Shown: positions 26,723 to 35,852, counted from the stretch's first letter. The stretch: DNA of 64,000 bases from Bacteroides sp. An322 (GCF_002161765.1 NZ_NFIN01000005.1:62001-126000); one strand, 5' to 3'. Translations and numbers: made by a program. The notes: generated by a model from the letters alone, not told the origin.

Positions 26723-27901
26723 TTAATGGTGGAACAGACGGATGCCTGTAAACGCCATCGTGATACCGTATTTGTCGCAGGTTTCAATGACATTGTCGTC
26801 ACGCACCGAGCCGCCTGCTTGGGCGATGTATTCCACGCCGCTCTTGTGCGCGCGCTCGATGTTGTCGCCGAAGGGGAAGAAGGCGTCCGAGCCTAACGAT
26901 ACGCCTTTCAGCGTGTCCAGCCAAGCGCGTTTTTCTTCGCGGGTCAGCACTTCGGGCTTTTCGGTAAAGAACTGTTGCCACGTGCCTTCTGCCAATACAT
27001 CGTCGTGGTCATCGCTGATGTATACGTCAATCGTGTTATCGCGGTCGGCACGGCGGATTTTCTCTACCCAAGGCAAGTTCAATACCTTCGGGTGCTGGCG
27101 CAGGTACCAGATGTCGGCTTTGTTTCCGGCAAGGCGGGTGCAATGGATGCGGCTCTGCTGGCCTGCTCCGATGCCGATGGCTTGTCCGTCTTTCACGTAG
27201 CATACCGAGTTCGATTGGGTATATTTCAGCGTAATCAGCGCAATCATCAGGTCGCGTTTCGCTTCGTCGGGCAGGTTCTTGTTCCGAGTCGGGATGTTGG
27301 CGAAGAGTTCCTCGCCGTTCAGCTTGATTTCGTTGCGCCCTTGTTCGAAGGTGATGCCGAACACGTCTTTATGCTCGATGGGAGCGGGACGGTAAGCGGG
27401 GTCAATCTGAATCACGTTGTATGTGCCTTTGCGTTTCGCTTTCAGGATAGCCAATGCTTCATCGGTATAGCCCGGAGCGATAACGCCGTCCGATACTTCA
27501 CGGTTGATGAAGTGGGCGGTCTCTTCGTCGCATACGTCGCTCAGCGCGATAAAGTCGCCGTAAGAAGACATGCGGTCAGCCCCGCGGGCACGCACGTAGG
27601 CATTGGCGAGCGGCGAGAGGGGCAGGTCGCCTACGAAATAGATTTGTTTCATCGTATCGTCCAGTTCCAGCCCGATAGCGGCGCCGGCGGGACTTACGTG
27701 CTTAAACGAGGTAGCCGCGGGCATTCCCGTAGCTTCTTTCAGTTCTTTCACCAACTGCCATCCGTTCAGCGCGTCGAGGAAATTGATGTATCCGGGACGT
27801 CCGTTCAGCACCTCAATGGGCAGTTCTCCTTCTTGCATAAAGATACGGGCAGGCTTCTGGTTAGGGTTGCAGCCGTATTTCAGTTCGAGTTCTTTTGCCA
27901 T
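26723..27901 (-). CDS. Stand-alone AICAR transformylase-type protein
   Basis: A 392-residue protein homologous to the C-terminal half of PurH, which transfers a formyl group from 10-formyl-THF to AICAR. The catalytic pair K67-H68 lies in SFKHVSPAGAAIG, and LKYTQSNSVCYVKDGQAIGIGAGQQSR and SLGSDAFFPFGDNIERA are hallmark segments. The IMP cyclohydrolase (MGS-like) N-terminal domain of usual PurH is absent and no such gene is adjacent. It may be the purine enzyme itself or a paralogue beside a full PurH elsewhere. Confidence 0.9.
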   Translation of the reverse strand: MAKELELKYGCNPNQKPARIFMQEGELPIEVLNGRPGYINFLDALNGWQLVKELKEATGMPAATSFKHVSPAGAAIGLELDDTMKQIYFVGDLPLSPLANAYVRARGADRMSSYGDFIALSDVCDEETAHFINREVSDGVIAPGYTDEALAILKAKRKGTYNVIQIDPAYRPAPIEHKDVFGITFEQGRNEIKLNGEELFANIPTRNKNLPDEAKRDLMIALITLKYTQSNSVCYVKDGQAIGIGAGQQSRIHCTRLAGNKADIWYLRQHPKVLNLPWVEKIRRADRDNTIDVYISDDHDDVLAEGTWQQFFTEKPEVLTREEKRAWLDTLKGVSLGSDAFFPFGDNIERAHKSGVEYIAQAGGSVRDDNVIETCDKYGITMAFTGIRLFHH

Positions 27902-27931
27902 AGCATTTTGTTTTTAAGTTGATCGTGATTG

Positions 27932-27963
27932 CAAAGATACGAAAAAAACAGACCGAAAGCAAA
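27932..27963 (-). promoter_or_regulatory. AICAR transformylase promoter
   Basis: On the minus strand TTTG (27960-27963), 20 bases, then TATCTTTG (27932-27939), 31 bases before the ATG. The -33 box is part of the preceding terminator stem. Confidence 0.7.
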
Positions 27964-27984
27964 CTTTCTTATTTGCTTTCGGTC
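27941..27984 (-). terminator. Rho-independent terminator of the Ntn-hydrolase gene
   Basis: A 13-bp perfect stem, GACCGAAAGCAAA (27951-27963) with 27972-27984, followed on the minus strand by a run of seven T. It sits 25 bases after the stop at 28009. Confidence 0.85.
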
Positions 27985-28008
27985 ATGGATATAGTTGAAT
28001 AGGAAATT

Positions 28009-29091
28009 TTACTTAATTGGGATTGTCCGGATAGGCTGTTGCTTTGTGTTATCCAGCGGGATTGCTTGATAAGCGACTTCCGAGAAGTCTATTTGGTCGA
28101 GGTTGATGCTACGTATCTCGCTATTGTACATGGTGCGGAAATAGATGATGCGGTTCTTCATGTCGGTGGCGGAAGTCCATTGAGTGGCGCTGGGGATATC
28201 GACGGGCACTTTTCCATCGGCAAACTCGATACCGACCGGAATATCGAAGTTGTTCAGTATCTGAAAGGCTTGGAGCACGGTCTTTTCGGCATCGTCCTGA
28301 CGGGGAGCCGTAGCTTGATAGAAAGCGGCACGGACGAAGCGCGAAGGAGGGGTGACATCGCCCGGAAGCCCCAAGAATCCGCTTCCGGCACCAAAAGAAG
28401 CCAACCGGACATTGCCTAACGATTGGGTTGGCGCCGAGCCCGGATAGAGATTGACATAATTATTGAGGTTGGTCAGCTGCCATTCGAATCCGGGGGAATT
28501 GGTCAGCACGCCTAACTTGTTCTCGTAGAACTTCGGTTCTCCACCGATAATCTCCAAGACCACTTGTCTTCCGGCAGGGTCGGTAAAACGCCAGTGTACG
28601 GTAGAGGCGCGCGGGTCGATGCGGATAACGTGCACCTGCTTCACGCTCTCTATCGCTTCGTCTATCGTGGCGCATTTGCCCAATATCCACGAAACCAATT
28701 GCAGGTCGGCGATGCTGGTGTCTTTTTTCTCCGCATCGTAGGCTTCGTATTGCCCGTAGTTGGGGAAATAGAACAAGCCAGCCGAAAGCCCCGCTTCGTT
28801 GATGCCCTCGGCGATGAACTCTTTCTGTTCTACGGCAAGCCCTACATAGCCGTACCGGGAAGTGAACTGCATTCCTTCGCTTCCGTCGGGAGTGTACGAA
28901 CGCATCGTATAGCCGCGCGGCACGATGACGTATTGGCTATTCAGGTCGCTTCCTCCCCATTCGATGGTCCGTGCTACAATCGTAGTGCTGTCTTTGCTGT
29001 TCAGGGTGATTCCTGTGCAAGCGTTTGCCGAAAGCGATGCGGCGAGCATTCCGGCTAATGTCAATGATAAAATAAAGGTTCGGGTTTTCAT
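28009..29091 (-). CDS. Choloylglycine hydrolase/penicillin acylase family amidase
   Basis: An exported Ntn-hydrolase of 360 residues. The signal peptide ends SLSANA, so that cleavage exposes Cys25 (ACTGI) as the N-terminal nucleophile. R41 lies 16 residues after it, as in bile salt hydrolases; LTNSPGFEWQLTNLNNY and PPSRFVRAAFY provide the other conserved Asn/Arg residues. Bacteroides members of this type deconjugate bile salts or cleave other N-acyl amides; the substrate is not provable from sequence. It is downstream of recQ on the same strand and ends at a strong terminator. Confidence 0.88.
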   Translation of the reverse strand: MKTRTFILSLTLAGMLAASLSANACTGITLNSKDSTTIVARTIEWGGSDLNSQYVIVPRGYTMRSYTPDGSEGMQFTSRYGYVGLAVEQKEFIAEGINEAGLSAGLFYFPNYGQYEAYDAEKKDTSIADLQLVSWILGKCATIDEAIESVKQVHVIRIDPRASTVHWRFTDPAGRQVVLEIIGGEPKFYENKLGVLTNSPGFEWQLTNLNNYVNLYPGSAPTQSLGNVRLASFGAGSGFLGLPGDVTPPSRFVRAAFYQATAPRQDDAEKTVLQAFQILNNFDIPVGIEFADGKVPVDIPSATQWTSATDMKNRIIYFRTMYNSEIRSINLDQIDFSEVAYQAIPLDNTKQQPIRTIPIK

Positions 29092-29135
29092 ATCTGTAAA
29101 TTTTTAAGATTAAACAACAGGGGAAACAATATGGT

Positions 29136-31037
29136 TCATCCACACGGGTACAATTTGCCTTCTTTTTGCACAATCTTCTCTTCCGACATCAGGAAAGAAA
29201 GTGCTTGAAGGATTTTGCCTTCATCGGAAGAAAGGGCATGGACCACTTCTTGCGCAGTGCGCGGAGCTTCCGCTAACAACGTCAGGACATCCTGCTCAAT
29301 GTCTTCGAACTCGCCTTGCCTTAATCCCGAAGCATGCTTGTTCAGGCATACGTCGCATTGCTCGCAATTGTGTTCGTTGCGTTCTCCGAAATACTCCAGC
29401 AACATACGGCTTCGGCACCGCCCTTCGCGTCCGGCATAGTCGAGCATGGCTTTGACACGTCGCTCGTAACTCTCTTTCCGGTCTTCGTACACCTCTTTGC
29501 TTAACACGATGCGGCTTGCTTCTTGCCTTTCGCGCGTATAGATAATATAAGGTGTCTTCTTGCCCGGTATGTAATGGAGAATGTGCCGTTTGGTAAGGAG
29601 GATAAGCGTGTCGTACACCTGCTGGCGGGTGAGCCCGCTCCGCGAGGCAAGCGTATCTTCGTTGATGTAAGCATAATCGCTGAATACGCCCGTGTAGGAA
29701 CGCAAGATGATGCGAATCAGGTTTTCGGTATCGGGATTGCGCTCATCGATGCGGTATAATTCATCCCGCCGAAGGGTAAAGATAAGGCGGGAAGCGTTGT
29801 CCTGCTCGTCGGTATATTCCAAATATCCGGCACGGGTGAGGATTTTCAGGGCACTGTCTACCCGCACGGGAAAATGCTTGAAATTTTGGCAAAATTCATC
29901 GATGTTGAAAGCGAACGTACATCCCCTTCCGTCGCCCATCGCCATCTGATAATAATAATTGATGTGTTCGTACACCTGACGGATATAGTCTTTTTCGGGG
30001 AATGTATCGCCAATGCGTTTCTTCAAAATGGTTTTGTCGCTCTGCGCATAAAGGAGTACGGCGTATGCTTTCTGTCCGTCGCGTCCGGCACGTCCGGCTT
30101 CCTGGAAATAAGCTTCGGGCGAATCGGGGAAATCGATGTGAATCACCAAGCGCACATCGGGCTTGTCGATGCCCATGCCGAACGCGTTGGTGGCTACCAT
30201 CACCCGGAACGTCCCGTCTTGCCAACCTTTTTGGCGCTGGTCCTTGATGTCATTGCTCAGCCCGGCATGATAGAAGATGGCGCTGATTCCGTGCTGGTTC
30301 AGGAAAAGCGACACTTCCTTGGTGCGTTTGCGGTTGCGTGTGTACACGATGGCAGAGCCGGGCACTTGGGTCAGGATATGAATCAGCTCTCCCGCCTTGT
30401 CCTCGGTGCGCCTGACTATATAAGCAAGGTTTTTCCGCTCGAAGCTCATGCGGAACACGTTCTCTTGACGGAAAGCGAGGCGCGCCTGAATGTCTTTCAC
30501 CACTTCGGGAGTGGCGGTAGCGGTCAGGGCAAGTACGGGGACACCGGGGAGGAGCTTGCGGACATCGGCTATCTTGAGGTAAGCCGGACGGAAATCATAT
30601 CCCCATTGCGAGATGCAGTGCGACTCGTCCACCGTAATCATGCTCACATGCATGCTCCGGAGTTTGGTTTGGAAAATCTCGGTGTCGAGCCGTTCGGGAG
30701 AGATGTAAAGGAATTTATAATCGCCGAAGATGCAATTTTCCAACGCCACGATGATTTCTTCGCGCGTCATGCCCGAATAGACCGCTATGGCTTTGATGCC
30801 CCGCCGGCGCAAGTTCTGTACCTGGTCTTTCATCAGGGCAATCAGCGGAGTGATGATCAGGCACAAGCCCGGTTGGGCAAGGGCAGGCACTTGGAAAGTA
30901 ATGGATTTTCCTCCGCCCGTAGGCATCAGCCCCAATGTGTCGCGCCCCTCGCCGATACTGGCAATGATTTCTTCCTGAATGCCCCGGAAGCTATCATATC
31001 CCCAGTATTGCTTCAATATGCTTTTATAATCAGCCAT
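29136..31037 (-). CDS. recQ: RecQ-family DNA helicase
   Basis: ATP-dependent 3'-5' helicase of 633 residues for recombination and replication repair. The helicase core has Walker A MPTGGGKS (39-45), motif II DESH (137-140; Ser for the usual Ala), LTATATPEVVKDI, ATNAFGMGIDKPDVRLVIH and QEAGRAGRDGQ. The zinc cysteines (CRSRMLLEYFGE then CEQCDVC) come late, at about 545-575, after an insertion of about 180 residues containing a winged-helix-like part; in E. coli RecQ they follow the helicase core directly. No HRDC domain is recognised. Two bases separate it from recJ, so the pair forms one unit. Confidence 0.92.
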   Translation of the reverse strand: MADYKSILKQYWGYDSFRGIQEEIIASIGEGRDTLGLMPTGGGKSITFQVPALAQPGLCLIITPLIALMKDQVQNLRRRGIKAIAVYSGMTREEIIVALENCIFGDYKFLYISPERLDTEIFQTKLRSMHVSMITVDESHCISQWGYDFRPAYLKIADVRKLLPGVPVLALTATATPEVVKDIQARLAFRQENVFRMSFERKNLAYIVRRTEDKAGELIHILTQVPGSAIVYTRNRKRTKEVSLFLNQHGISAIFYHAGLSNDIKDQRQKGWQDGTFRVMVATNAFGMGIDKPDVRLVIHIDFPDSPEAYFQEAGRAGRDGQKAYAVLLYAQSDKTILKKRIGDTFPEKDYIRQVYEHINYYYQMAMGDGRGCTFAFNIDEFCQNFKHFPVRVDSALKILTRAGYLEYTDEQDNASRLIFTLRRDELYRIDERNPDTENLIRIILRSYTGVFSDYAYINEDTLASRSGLTRQQVYDTLILLTKRHILHYIPGKKTPYIIYTRERQEASRIVLSKEVYEDRKESYERRVKAMLDYAGREGRCRSRMLLEYFGERNEHNCEQCDVCLNKHASGLRQGEFEDIEQDVLTLLAEAPRTAQEVVHALSSDEGKILQALSFLMSEEKIVQKEGKLYPCG

Positions 31038-31039
31038 GC

Positions 31040-32758
31040 CTATCTGCTCGGCTTAATGTCTTCTATTAGCAATTGGATATCCCCACGCTTATGGGTATTC
31101 TCCTCGATGGTATAACAGATGTTGAACGATTGTTTGGTCTTGATGTAGCGGGCTTGCGAGCTTTGTCCGAAAGCGATGCCGTTCATCACGTTGTTCGACT
31201 TGTTGTCCACCAATTCTAATTTGATGTGTTCCTGGTCCCGTCCTACCACCTTGCTCGTCCCATAATCGAAGACGTTCATCGTGCAGAATACGGGTTTCGG
31301 GTTTTCCGGTCCGAAGGGATTGAATTTCTTCAAGTCGAAGAAGAACTTCGATGTGATGTCCCTGAAATCCAATTGTGCGTCGATATCGATGGTGGCATTG
31401 GTCTGTTCGGGCAGGATGTGATGGGTCACATATTCCTCGAAACGCCGGGTGAATTCGGGCACGTTCTCCACTTTCATCGATAAGCCAGCCGCATACGTAT
31501 GCCCTCCGAAGTTTTCTAACAAGTCGCGGCAATACTCGATGGCTTTATACACATCGAATCCCGACACCGAGCGTGCCGAGCCTGTAGCAAGGTCGTTGGT
31601 ACGGGTCAAGACCACCGCCGGACGATAATATATTTCCGTAAGGCGGGAAGCCACGATACCGATTACGCCCTTGTGCCATGCCTCGTTATAAATCACGATA
31701 GAGCGGCGTTGGGAAAGGTTTGCCAATTGGTCTACAATCTTGTTCGCCTCTTCGGTCATGCTCTTGTCCAAGTCTTTGCGCGTCTCGTTGTACTGGTTTA
31801 TTTGGCGAGCTTTTTGCAAGGCTATCGGGAAATCTTTCTCGATAAGCAGGTCTACGGCTTCTTTCCCATTCTGGATGCGCCCAGAGGCATTGATGCGCGG
31901 CCCTATCTTGAAGATGATATCACTCATGTTCAATTCTCTTTCCGCAAGCCCGCACACATCGATAATTGCCTTCAGCCCTATGCTGGGATTGGTATTCAAT
32001 TGCTTCAGCCCATAAAAAGCCAATACCCGGTTCTCGCCCATAATGGGTACGATGTCCGAGGCAATGCTCACCGCCACCAAGTCTAAAAGCGGAGTCAGCT
32101 GGTGGAACTCAATGCCATTGTTCAAGGCAAATGCCTGCATGAACTTAAACCCCACGCCACATCCCGACAAATGACTATACGGATAGGTGGCATCGTGCCG
32201 TTTGGGGTTTAGGATAGCCACGGCAGGAGGCAAGACGTCATCGGGCACATGATGGTCGCAAATGATGAAGTCGATACCTTTTTCTTTGGCATACGCGATT
32301 TCTTCTACCGCCTTGATGCCACAATCCAATACGATGACAAGTTTCACCCCTGTCTCGTATGCATAATCCACTCCCTTCTTCGATACACCATACCCCTCGT
32401 TGTAGCGGTCGGGGATATAGTAATCGATGTTCGAATAGAACTGTTGAAGGAATTTATAAACCAACGCAACGGCGGTTGTGCCGTCCACGTCATAATCTCC
32501 ATACACCATAATGCGCTCTTTCCGTCCCATGGCTTTGTTGAGACGCTCCACGGCTATGCTCATGTCTTTCATGAGGAACGGGTCGTGCAGTTCGTTCAGT
32601 TGCGGGCGGAAGAAACGCTTGGCTTCGGCGGCGGAAGTGATGCCCCGCTCCAGCAACAAGCGGCATAGGATAGGGCTGATTCCTATCTCTTTAGCCAAAG
32701 CTTTAGCTGCTTCCCGTTCTTCTTGTGTAGGAGGTTGATAGTTCCATTTGTAGTTCAT
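31040..32758 (-). CDS. recJ: Single-strand-specific exonuclease RecJ
   Basis: 5'-3' ssDNA exonuclease in recombination and mismatch repair. The 572-residue protein has the DHH phosphoesterase motifs: GDYDVDGTTA (88-96), VIVLDCG (142-147), CDHH (167-170) and the SGCGVGFK region, then a DHHA1 domain with GGHTYAAGLSM and a C-terminal OB-like part (NPFGPENPKPVF). Length is normal. Joined tightly to recQ, a sensible partnership of helicase and nuclease. Confidence 0.95.
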   Translation of the reverse strand: MNYKWNYQPPTQEEREAAKALAKEIGISPILCRLLLERGITSAAEAKRFFRPQLNELHDPFLMKDMSIAVERLNKAMGRKERIMVYGDYDVDGTTAVALVYKFLQQFYSNIDYYIPDRYNEGYGVSKKGVDYAYETGVKLVIVLDCGIKAVEEIAYAKEKGIDFIICDHHVPDDVLPPAVAILNPKRHDATYPYSHLSGCGVGFKFMQAFALNNGIEFHQLTPLLDLVAVSIASDIVPIMGENRVLAFYGLKQLNTNPSIGLKAIIDVCGLAERELNMSDIIFKIGPRINASGRIQNGKEAVDLLIEKDFPIALQKARQINQYNETRKDLDKSMTEEANKIVDQLANLSQRRSIVIYNEAWHKGVIGIVASRLTEIYYRPAVVLTRTNDLATGSARSVSGFDVYKAIEYCRDLLENFGGHTYAAGLSMKVENVPEFTRRFEEYVTHHILPEQTNATIDIDAQLDFRDITSKFFFDLKKFNPFGPENPKPVFCTMNVFDYGTSKVVGRDQEHIKLELVDNKSNNVMNGIAFGQSSQARYIKTKQSFNICYTIEENTHKRGDIQLLIEDIKPSR

Positions 32759-32923
32759 TTATATATTTTTTTCTTTCTTTTTCTAAGCCAATACAGCAGG
32801 GCGATTCAAGCGTTTTGAAAAGTGCCCAGCTATTCAACTTGTAAAGTTAGAAAAAAAGAAAGAAAAAATCGCCTGATTCCCGAATTATTTTCAAGAACCA
32901 AGCGATTTATTATTTTTTTTGAT

Positions 32924-33050
32924 AAACGCAGAGACGCAAAAGCGCAGAGAATCTATTTTAGAGAAGGCAAAGGACACGAAGCCTGATCTCACTCTCTGTG
33001 CTCTTTGCTCTCTCTAAATAAAGACTTTGCGCTTTTGCGTCTCTGCGTTT
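32924..33050. repeat. Quasi-repeat hairpin, GCAGAGACGC type
   Basis: Left arm 32924-32972 (AAACGCAGAGACGCAAAAGC and on) pairs with right arm 32998-33050 (ending GCGTCTCTGCGTTT), about 45 bp with bulges. The element ends 10 bases from the C1 peptidase stop. The rest of the 302-base gap to recJ holds only an imperfect 11-bp hairpin (TCGCCTGATTC facing GAACCAAGCGA, about 32868-32905) and AT-rich sequence. Confidence 0.87.
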
Positions 33051-33060
33051 GTAAACAAAA

Positions 33061-34257
33061 TTACAATCCTAACTTCTTGGCGATATCTGCCGGGATGGCT
33101 TTCTTATTCACCAAGATGTTCAAGGTTTTATATGCCGCGAAAGCTTTTGATGCATACCAAATGCCTTTGTACTTGCCTTCGGTGCCCCATGAGTTTTTCA
33201 CCATAAAGTACTCTTTGCCGTTCTGGTCTTTGGCGATACCGTAAATCAGCATGCCGTGGTCATCGGTGGTTTCCCAGTTATCGAATGCGATTTGGCGCAT
33301 TTCTTGGGTCACGGTGATTTCCGGAAGCGGTTTCGAAGTCAGTTCCTTGCGCTTATCGGCTTGGCTTAATCCCAACCAATGTGCCATATCCGAACCGGTC
33401 AACTCGGCACCTTTCTCTGAATCAGGATATACGGCAACTCCGTCACGAGTGAATCCTTGTTCGCTTACATCGGCTCCCCATGCGAAAGTGTAACCGGTGT
33501 TGATAGCATTCTCCATTACCGCCATAAGTTCATCAATAGGCAGGTTGTATGAAAGCGCATTGCGCCAGTTGTCTTGCACTTCGATGCTGAACTGGGTATA
33601 GAACGGATGGTGTGTGAACGAAGTCAATGATACATAATCGTCCATATTCAAGCCCAAAGCCTCATCGGCAAAAGTGCGCGGGGTATACGTTTTTCCATTG
33701 TAAGTGAATTGTTCCGGACATTCGCCTAAGTAAGTATCGTAAATGGCACGTACCCCGTTCTTCCATACCGGAGTCAGCTTGGTCAACTTGCCTTTAGCGA
33801 TAGCGTTCACGTATCCTTCGGCTACGGCATCCAGTTCGTTATGCACCGGAAGCTCTTCACCATACATAATGCCCGGCATGGCTTCTTGCGGCACCATTCC
33901 ATAATTTTCATAACAATATACGATATCCTCGAAACTTCCTCCGGGAGCGAATGAAGCGTCACCGTGATAACGCACGTAGTTCACCGCACGGTCTTGCATG
34001 GTATGATGTACGACGAACATTTCAGACAGGTCGAATTCCCCTTTTCCGGCACGAAGCAATTCCGCTTCCAAGAAGCCAAGGGTAGAGAACGCCCAACAGG
34101 TGCTCGAACGGTTCTGGTCTTTGACAGAGGTAATCGGGTTTTCTTTCACGGTAGTAAAGACAAATCCTTCTTCTGAAGCTTTGTCCTTTTTCGGGCTTTT
34201 TGCGGAAACATTTCCGAAACAAACGCCCAAAGCCAAGATAGCAATAAGTTTGTTCAT
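33061..34257 (-). CDS. Secreted C1-family (papain-like) cysteine peptidase
   Basis: A 398-residue protein with signal peptide (MNKLIAILALGVCFGNVSA) and a papain fold of the bleomycin hydrolase/PepC kind. The active-site Cys54 is in VKDQNRSSTCWAFST, the His in DDHGMLIYG and the Asn in MVKNSWGTEG. Being exported, it probably acts in the periplasm or on the cell surface, unlike cytosolic PepC. It precedes the Xaa-Pro aminopeptidase-type gene on the opposite side of repeat 34267-34336; the two may share peptide degradation work. Confidence 0.92.
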   Translation of the reverse strand: MNKLIAILALGVCFGNVSAKSPKKDKASEEGFVFTTVKENPITSVKDQNRSSTCWAFSTLGFLEAELLRAGKGEFDLSEMFVVHHTMQDRAVNYVRYHGDASFAPGGSFEDIVYCYENYGMVPQEAMPGIMYGEELPVHNELDAVAEGYVNAIAKGKLTKLTPVWKNGVRAIYDTYLGECPEQFTYNGKTYTPRTFADEALGLNMDDYVSLTSFTHHPFYTQFSIEVQDNWRNALSYNLPIDELMAVMENAINTGYTFAWGADVSEQGFTRDGVAVYPDSEKGAELTGSDMAHWLGLSQADKRKELTSKPLPEITVTQEMRQIAFDNWETTDDHGMLIYGIAKDQNGKEYFMVKNSWGTEGKYKGIWYASKAFAAYKTLNILVNKKAIPADIAKKLGL

Positions 34258-34266
34258 GTCGTTTAA

Positions 34267-34336
34267 ATTAATAGTTAATAATGAATAGTTAATAACGAAG
34301 AGTACTATTCACTATTAACTGTTCATTATTAATTAT
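34267..34336. repeat. AT-rich hairpin overlapping a stop codon
   Basis: ATTAATAGTTAATAATGAATAGT (34267-34289, built from TTAATA-type units) pairs with 34304-34336, the right arm carrying a 10-base insertion. The right arm includes the stop codon and last codons (IMNN) of the M24 peptidase gene ending at 34329. Confidence 0.8.
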
Positions 34337-35720
34337 TCATTATATTTTCCACTTCTTCTATGGTAATCGGGATATGTTTTTCGCCGGTGAAGCGAGAACC
34401 GCCGGGGATAATCAAGATGTCGTCTTCCAGGCGGATGCCTCCGAAATCCTTGTATTTGTCTATGGCATCGAAATCCAAGAAATCGGTGTGCATCTTCTCT
34501 GCACGCCATTTGTCTATTAGGTCGGGGATGAAATAACAACCCGGCTCATCGGTAATGACAAATCCTTCTTGCAGGCGGCGTCCCATACGTAGGGAAGCCA
34601 AGCCGAACTGGTCGGACGGACGGACTTCATCATCATAGCCCACGTAGCATTGTCCCAGATCTTCCATATCGTGTACATCAATGCCCATCATGTGTCCCAG
34701 TCCGTGAGGCATGAACATGGCGTGTGCTCCGGCTTCTACGGCATCATCCACATTGCCTTTCATTAAGCCCAAGTCTTTCAACCCTTGTGCTAACACTTTG
34801 CAAGTTTCAATATGGACTGATTTATAAGTCACTCCGGGACGTGCCAATTCCAAGGCACGGTCGTGGCATGCCAATACGATGTTATACACATCACGCTGGC
34901 GGCTGGTGAACTTGCCTCCTACAGGGACGGTACGTGTATGGTCCGAGCAATAATTGGTCACGCTTTCCGCTCCCGCATCGGTCAGCATCAGTCTTCCGGC
35001 TTGCAGGATTTGACTATGGTCATGATTGTGCAAGGTCTGCCCGTTCTGGCTTAAAATGGTGGCAAACGATACCATATTTCCATACGATGCCGCAATGCCG
35101 TCCAATACACCGGCTATGTACCGTTCGCTTACGCCCGGTTTGCAAAGGCGCATAGCTGCCGTATGCATTTCATATCCGATGTTGCATGCCTTGTCTATTT
35201 CCGCTATTTCACACGGCTCTTTTACCGAGCGCAGGCTTACCACCGCCTTAATCAACTCCAATGAGCTGTGTTCCTTGACAAGCGAAGCACGGATGCCGGT
35301 CAGGTCTTCCAATAACATCATATTATCGTAGCGGTAAGGAGGAAGGAAATGAATTTTACGGCGTTGCGAGATAGCCTTGCCTACCATTTCTTTTAATTTA
35401 GCAAAAGGAAAGCTTTTCTTCACTCCCACTTGTGCAGCCAGCTCTTTTACACTGGGTTGCGGACCCATCCAGATGATATCATCCATGGTCACATCATCCC
35501 CAAAGAAATAATCTTCACCGGCATCTACGTCGAGGATACCAGCAAAGCCCGGATGCGCATGTCCGAAAAAATACAAAAACGAACTGTCCTGACGGAACTT
35601 GTACGTATTGTCCGGATAATTGGCTGGGGCTTCATTATTGCCCAATATCAGGATAATGCCATTGCTGACTTTATCCCGCAACGCCTTGCGGCGGTTGCTA
35701 TATACAGATGAATCGAACAT
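34329..35720 (-). CDS. Xaa-Pro aminopeptidase (M24B)
   Basis: Aminopeptidase P-type metallopeptidase of 463 residues, removing an N-terminal residue next to proline. After the N-terminal AMP_N domain (about 1-135; ILGNNEAPANYPDNTYKFRQ, DSSFLYFFG) the pita-bread domain carries the two-metal ligands: LTDAGAESVTNYCSDHTRT (two Asp), HGLGHMMGIDVHD (His), ITDEPGCYF (Glu) and GGIRLEDDIL (Glu). No signal peptide, so it is cytosolic. Its -7 box is at 35761-35768, divergent from the patatin gene. Confidence 0.94.
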   Translation of the reverse strand: MFDSSVYSNRRKALRDKVSNGIILILGNNEAPANYPDNTYKFRQDSSFLYFFGHAHPGFAGILDVDAGEDYFFGDDVTMDDIIWMGPQPSVKELAAQVGVKKSFPFAKLKEMVGKAISQRRKIHFLPPYRYDNMMLLEDLTGIRASLVKEHSSLELIKAVVSLRSVKEPCEIAEIDKACNIGYEMHTAAMRLCKPGVSERYIAGVLDGIAASYGNMVSFATILSQNGQTLHNHDHSQILQAGRLMLTDAGAESVTNYCSDHTRTVPVGGKFTSRQRDVYNIVLACHDRALELARPGVTYKSVHIETCKVLAQGLKDLGLMKGNVDDAVEAGAHAMFMPHGLGHMMGIDVHDMEDLGQCYVGYDDEVRPSDQFGLASLRMGRRLQEGFVITDEPGCYFIPDLIDKWRAEKMHTDFLDFDAIDKYKDFGGIRLEDDILIIPGGSRFTGEKHIPITIEEVENIMNN

Positions 35721-35760
35721 AATTGTTAAAGTTTTAGTAACACCTTTGTATTAAGTGTTG

Positions 35761-35768
35761 CAAAAGTA
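35761..35768 (-). promoter_or_regulatory. M24 peptidase -7 box
   Basis: TACTTTTG on the minus strand, 41 bases before the start at 35720. Confidence 0.5.
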
Positions 35769-35811
35769 GGAAAATTAAATGAGAAGTGTACGCTTCTATT
35801 CATAAAAAATG

Positions 35812-35819
35812 TATCTTTG
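35812..35819 (+). promoter_or_regulatory. Patatin gene -7 box
   Basis: TATCTTTG, 33 bases before the ATG at 35853. Confidence 0.5.
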
Positions 35820-35852
35820 TTAGGCACTTATCAATTTTAAAAACATCACAAA

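Noticed and set aside
29874-31115. 413-codon plus-strand frame opposite recQ
   Set aside because: Antisense shadow of RecQ with no recognisable motif.
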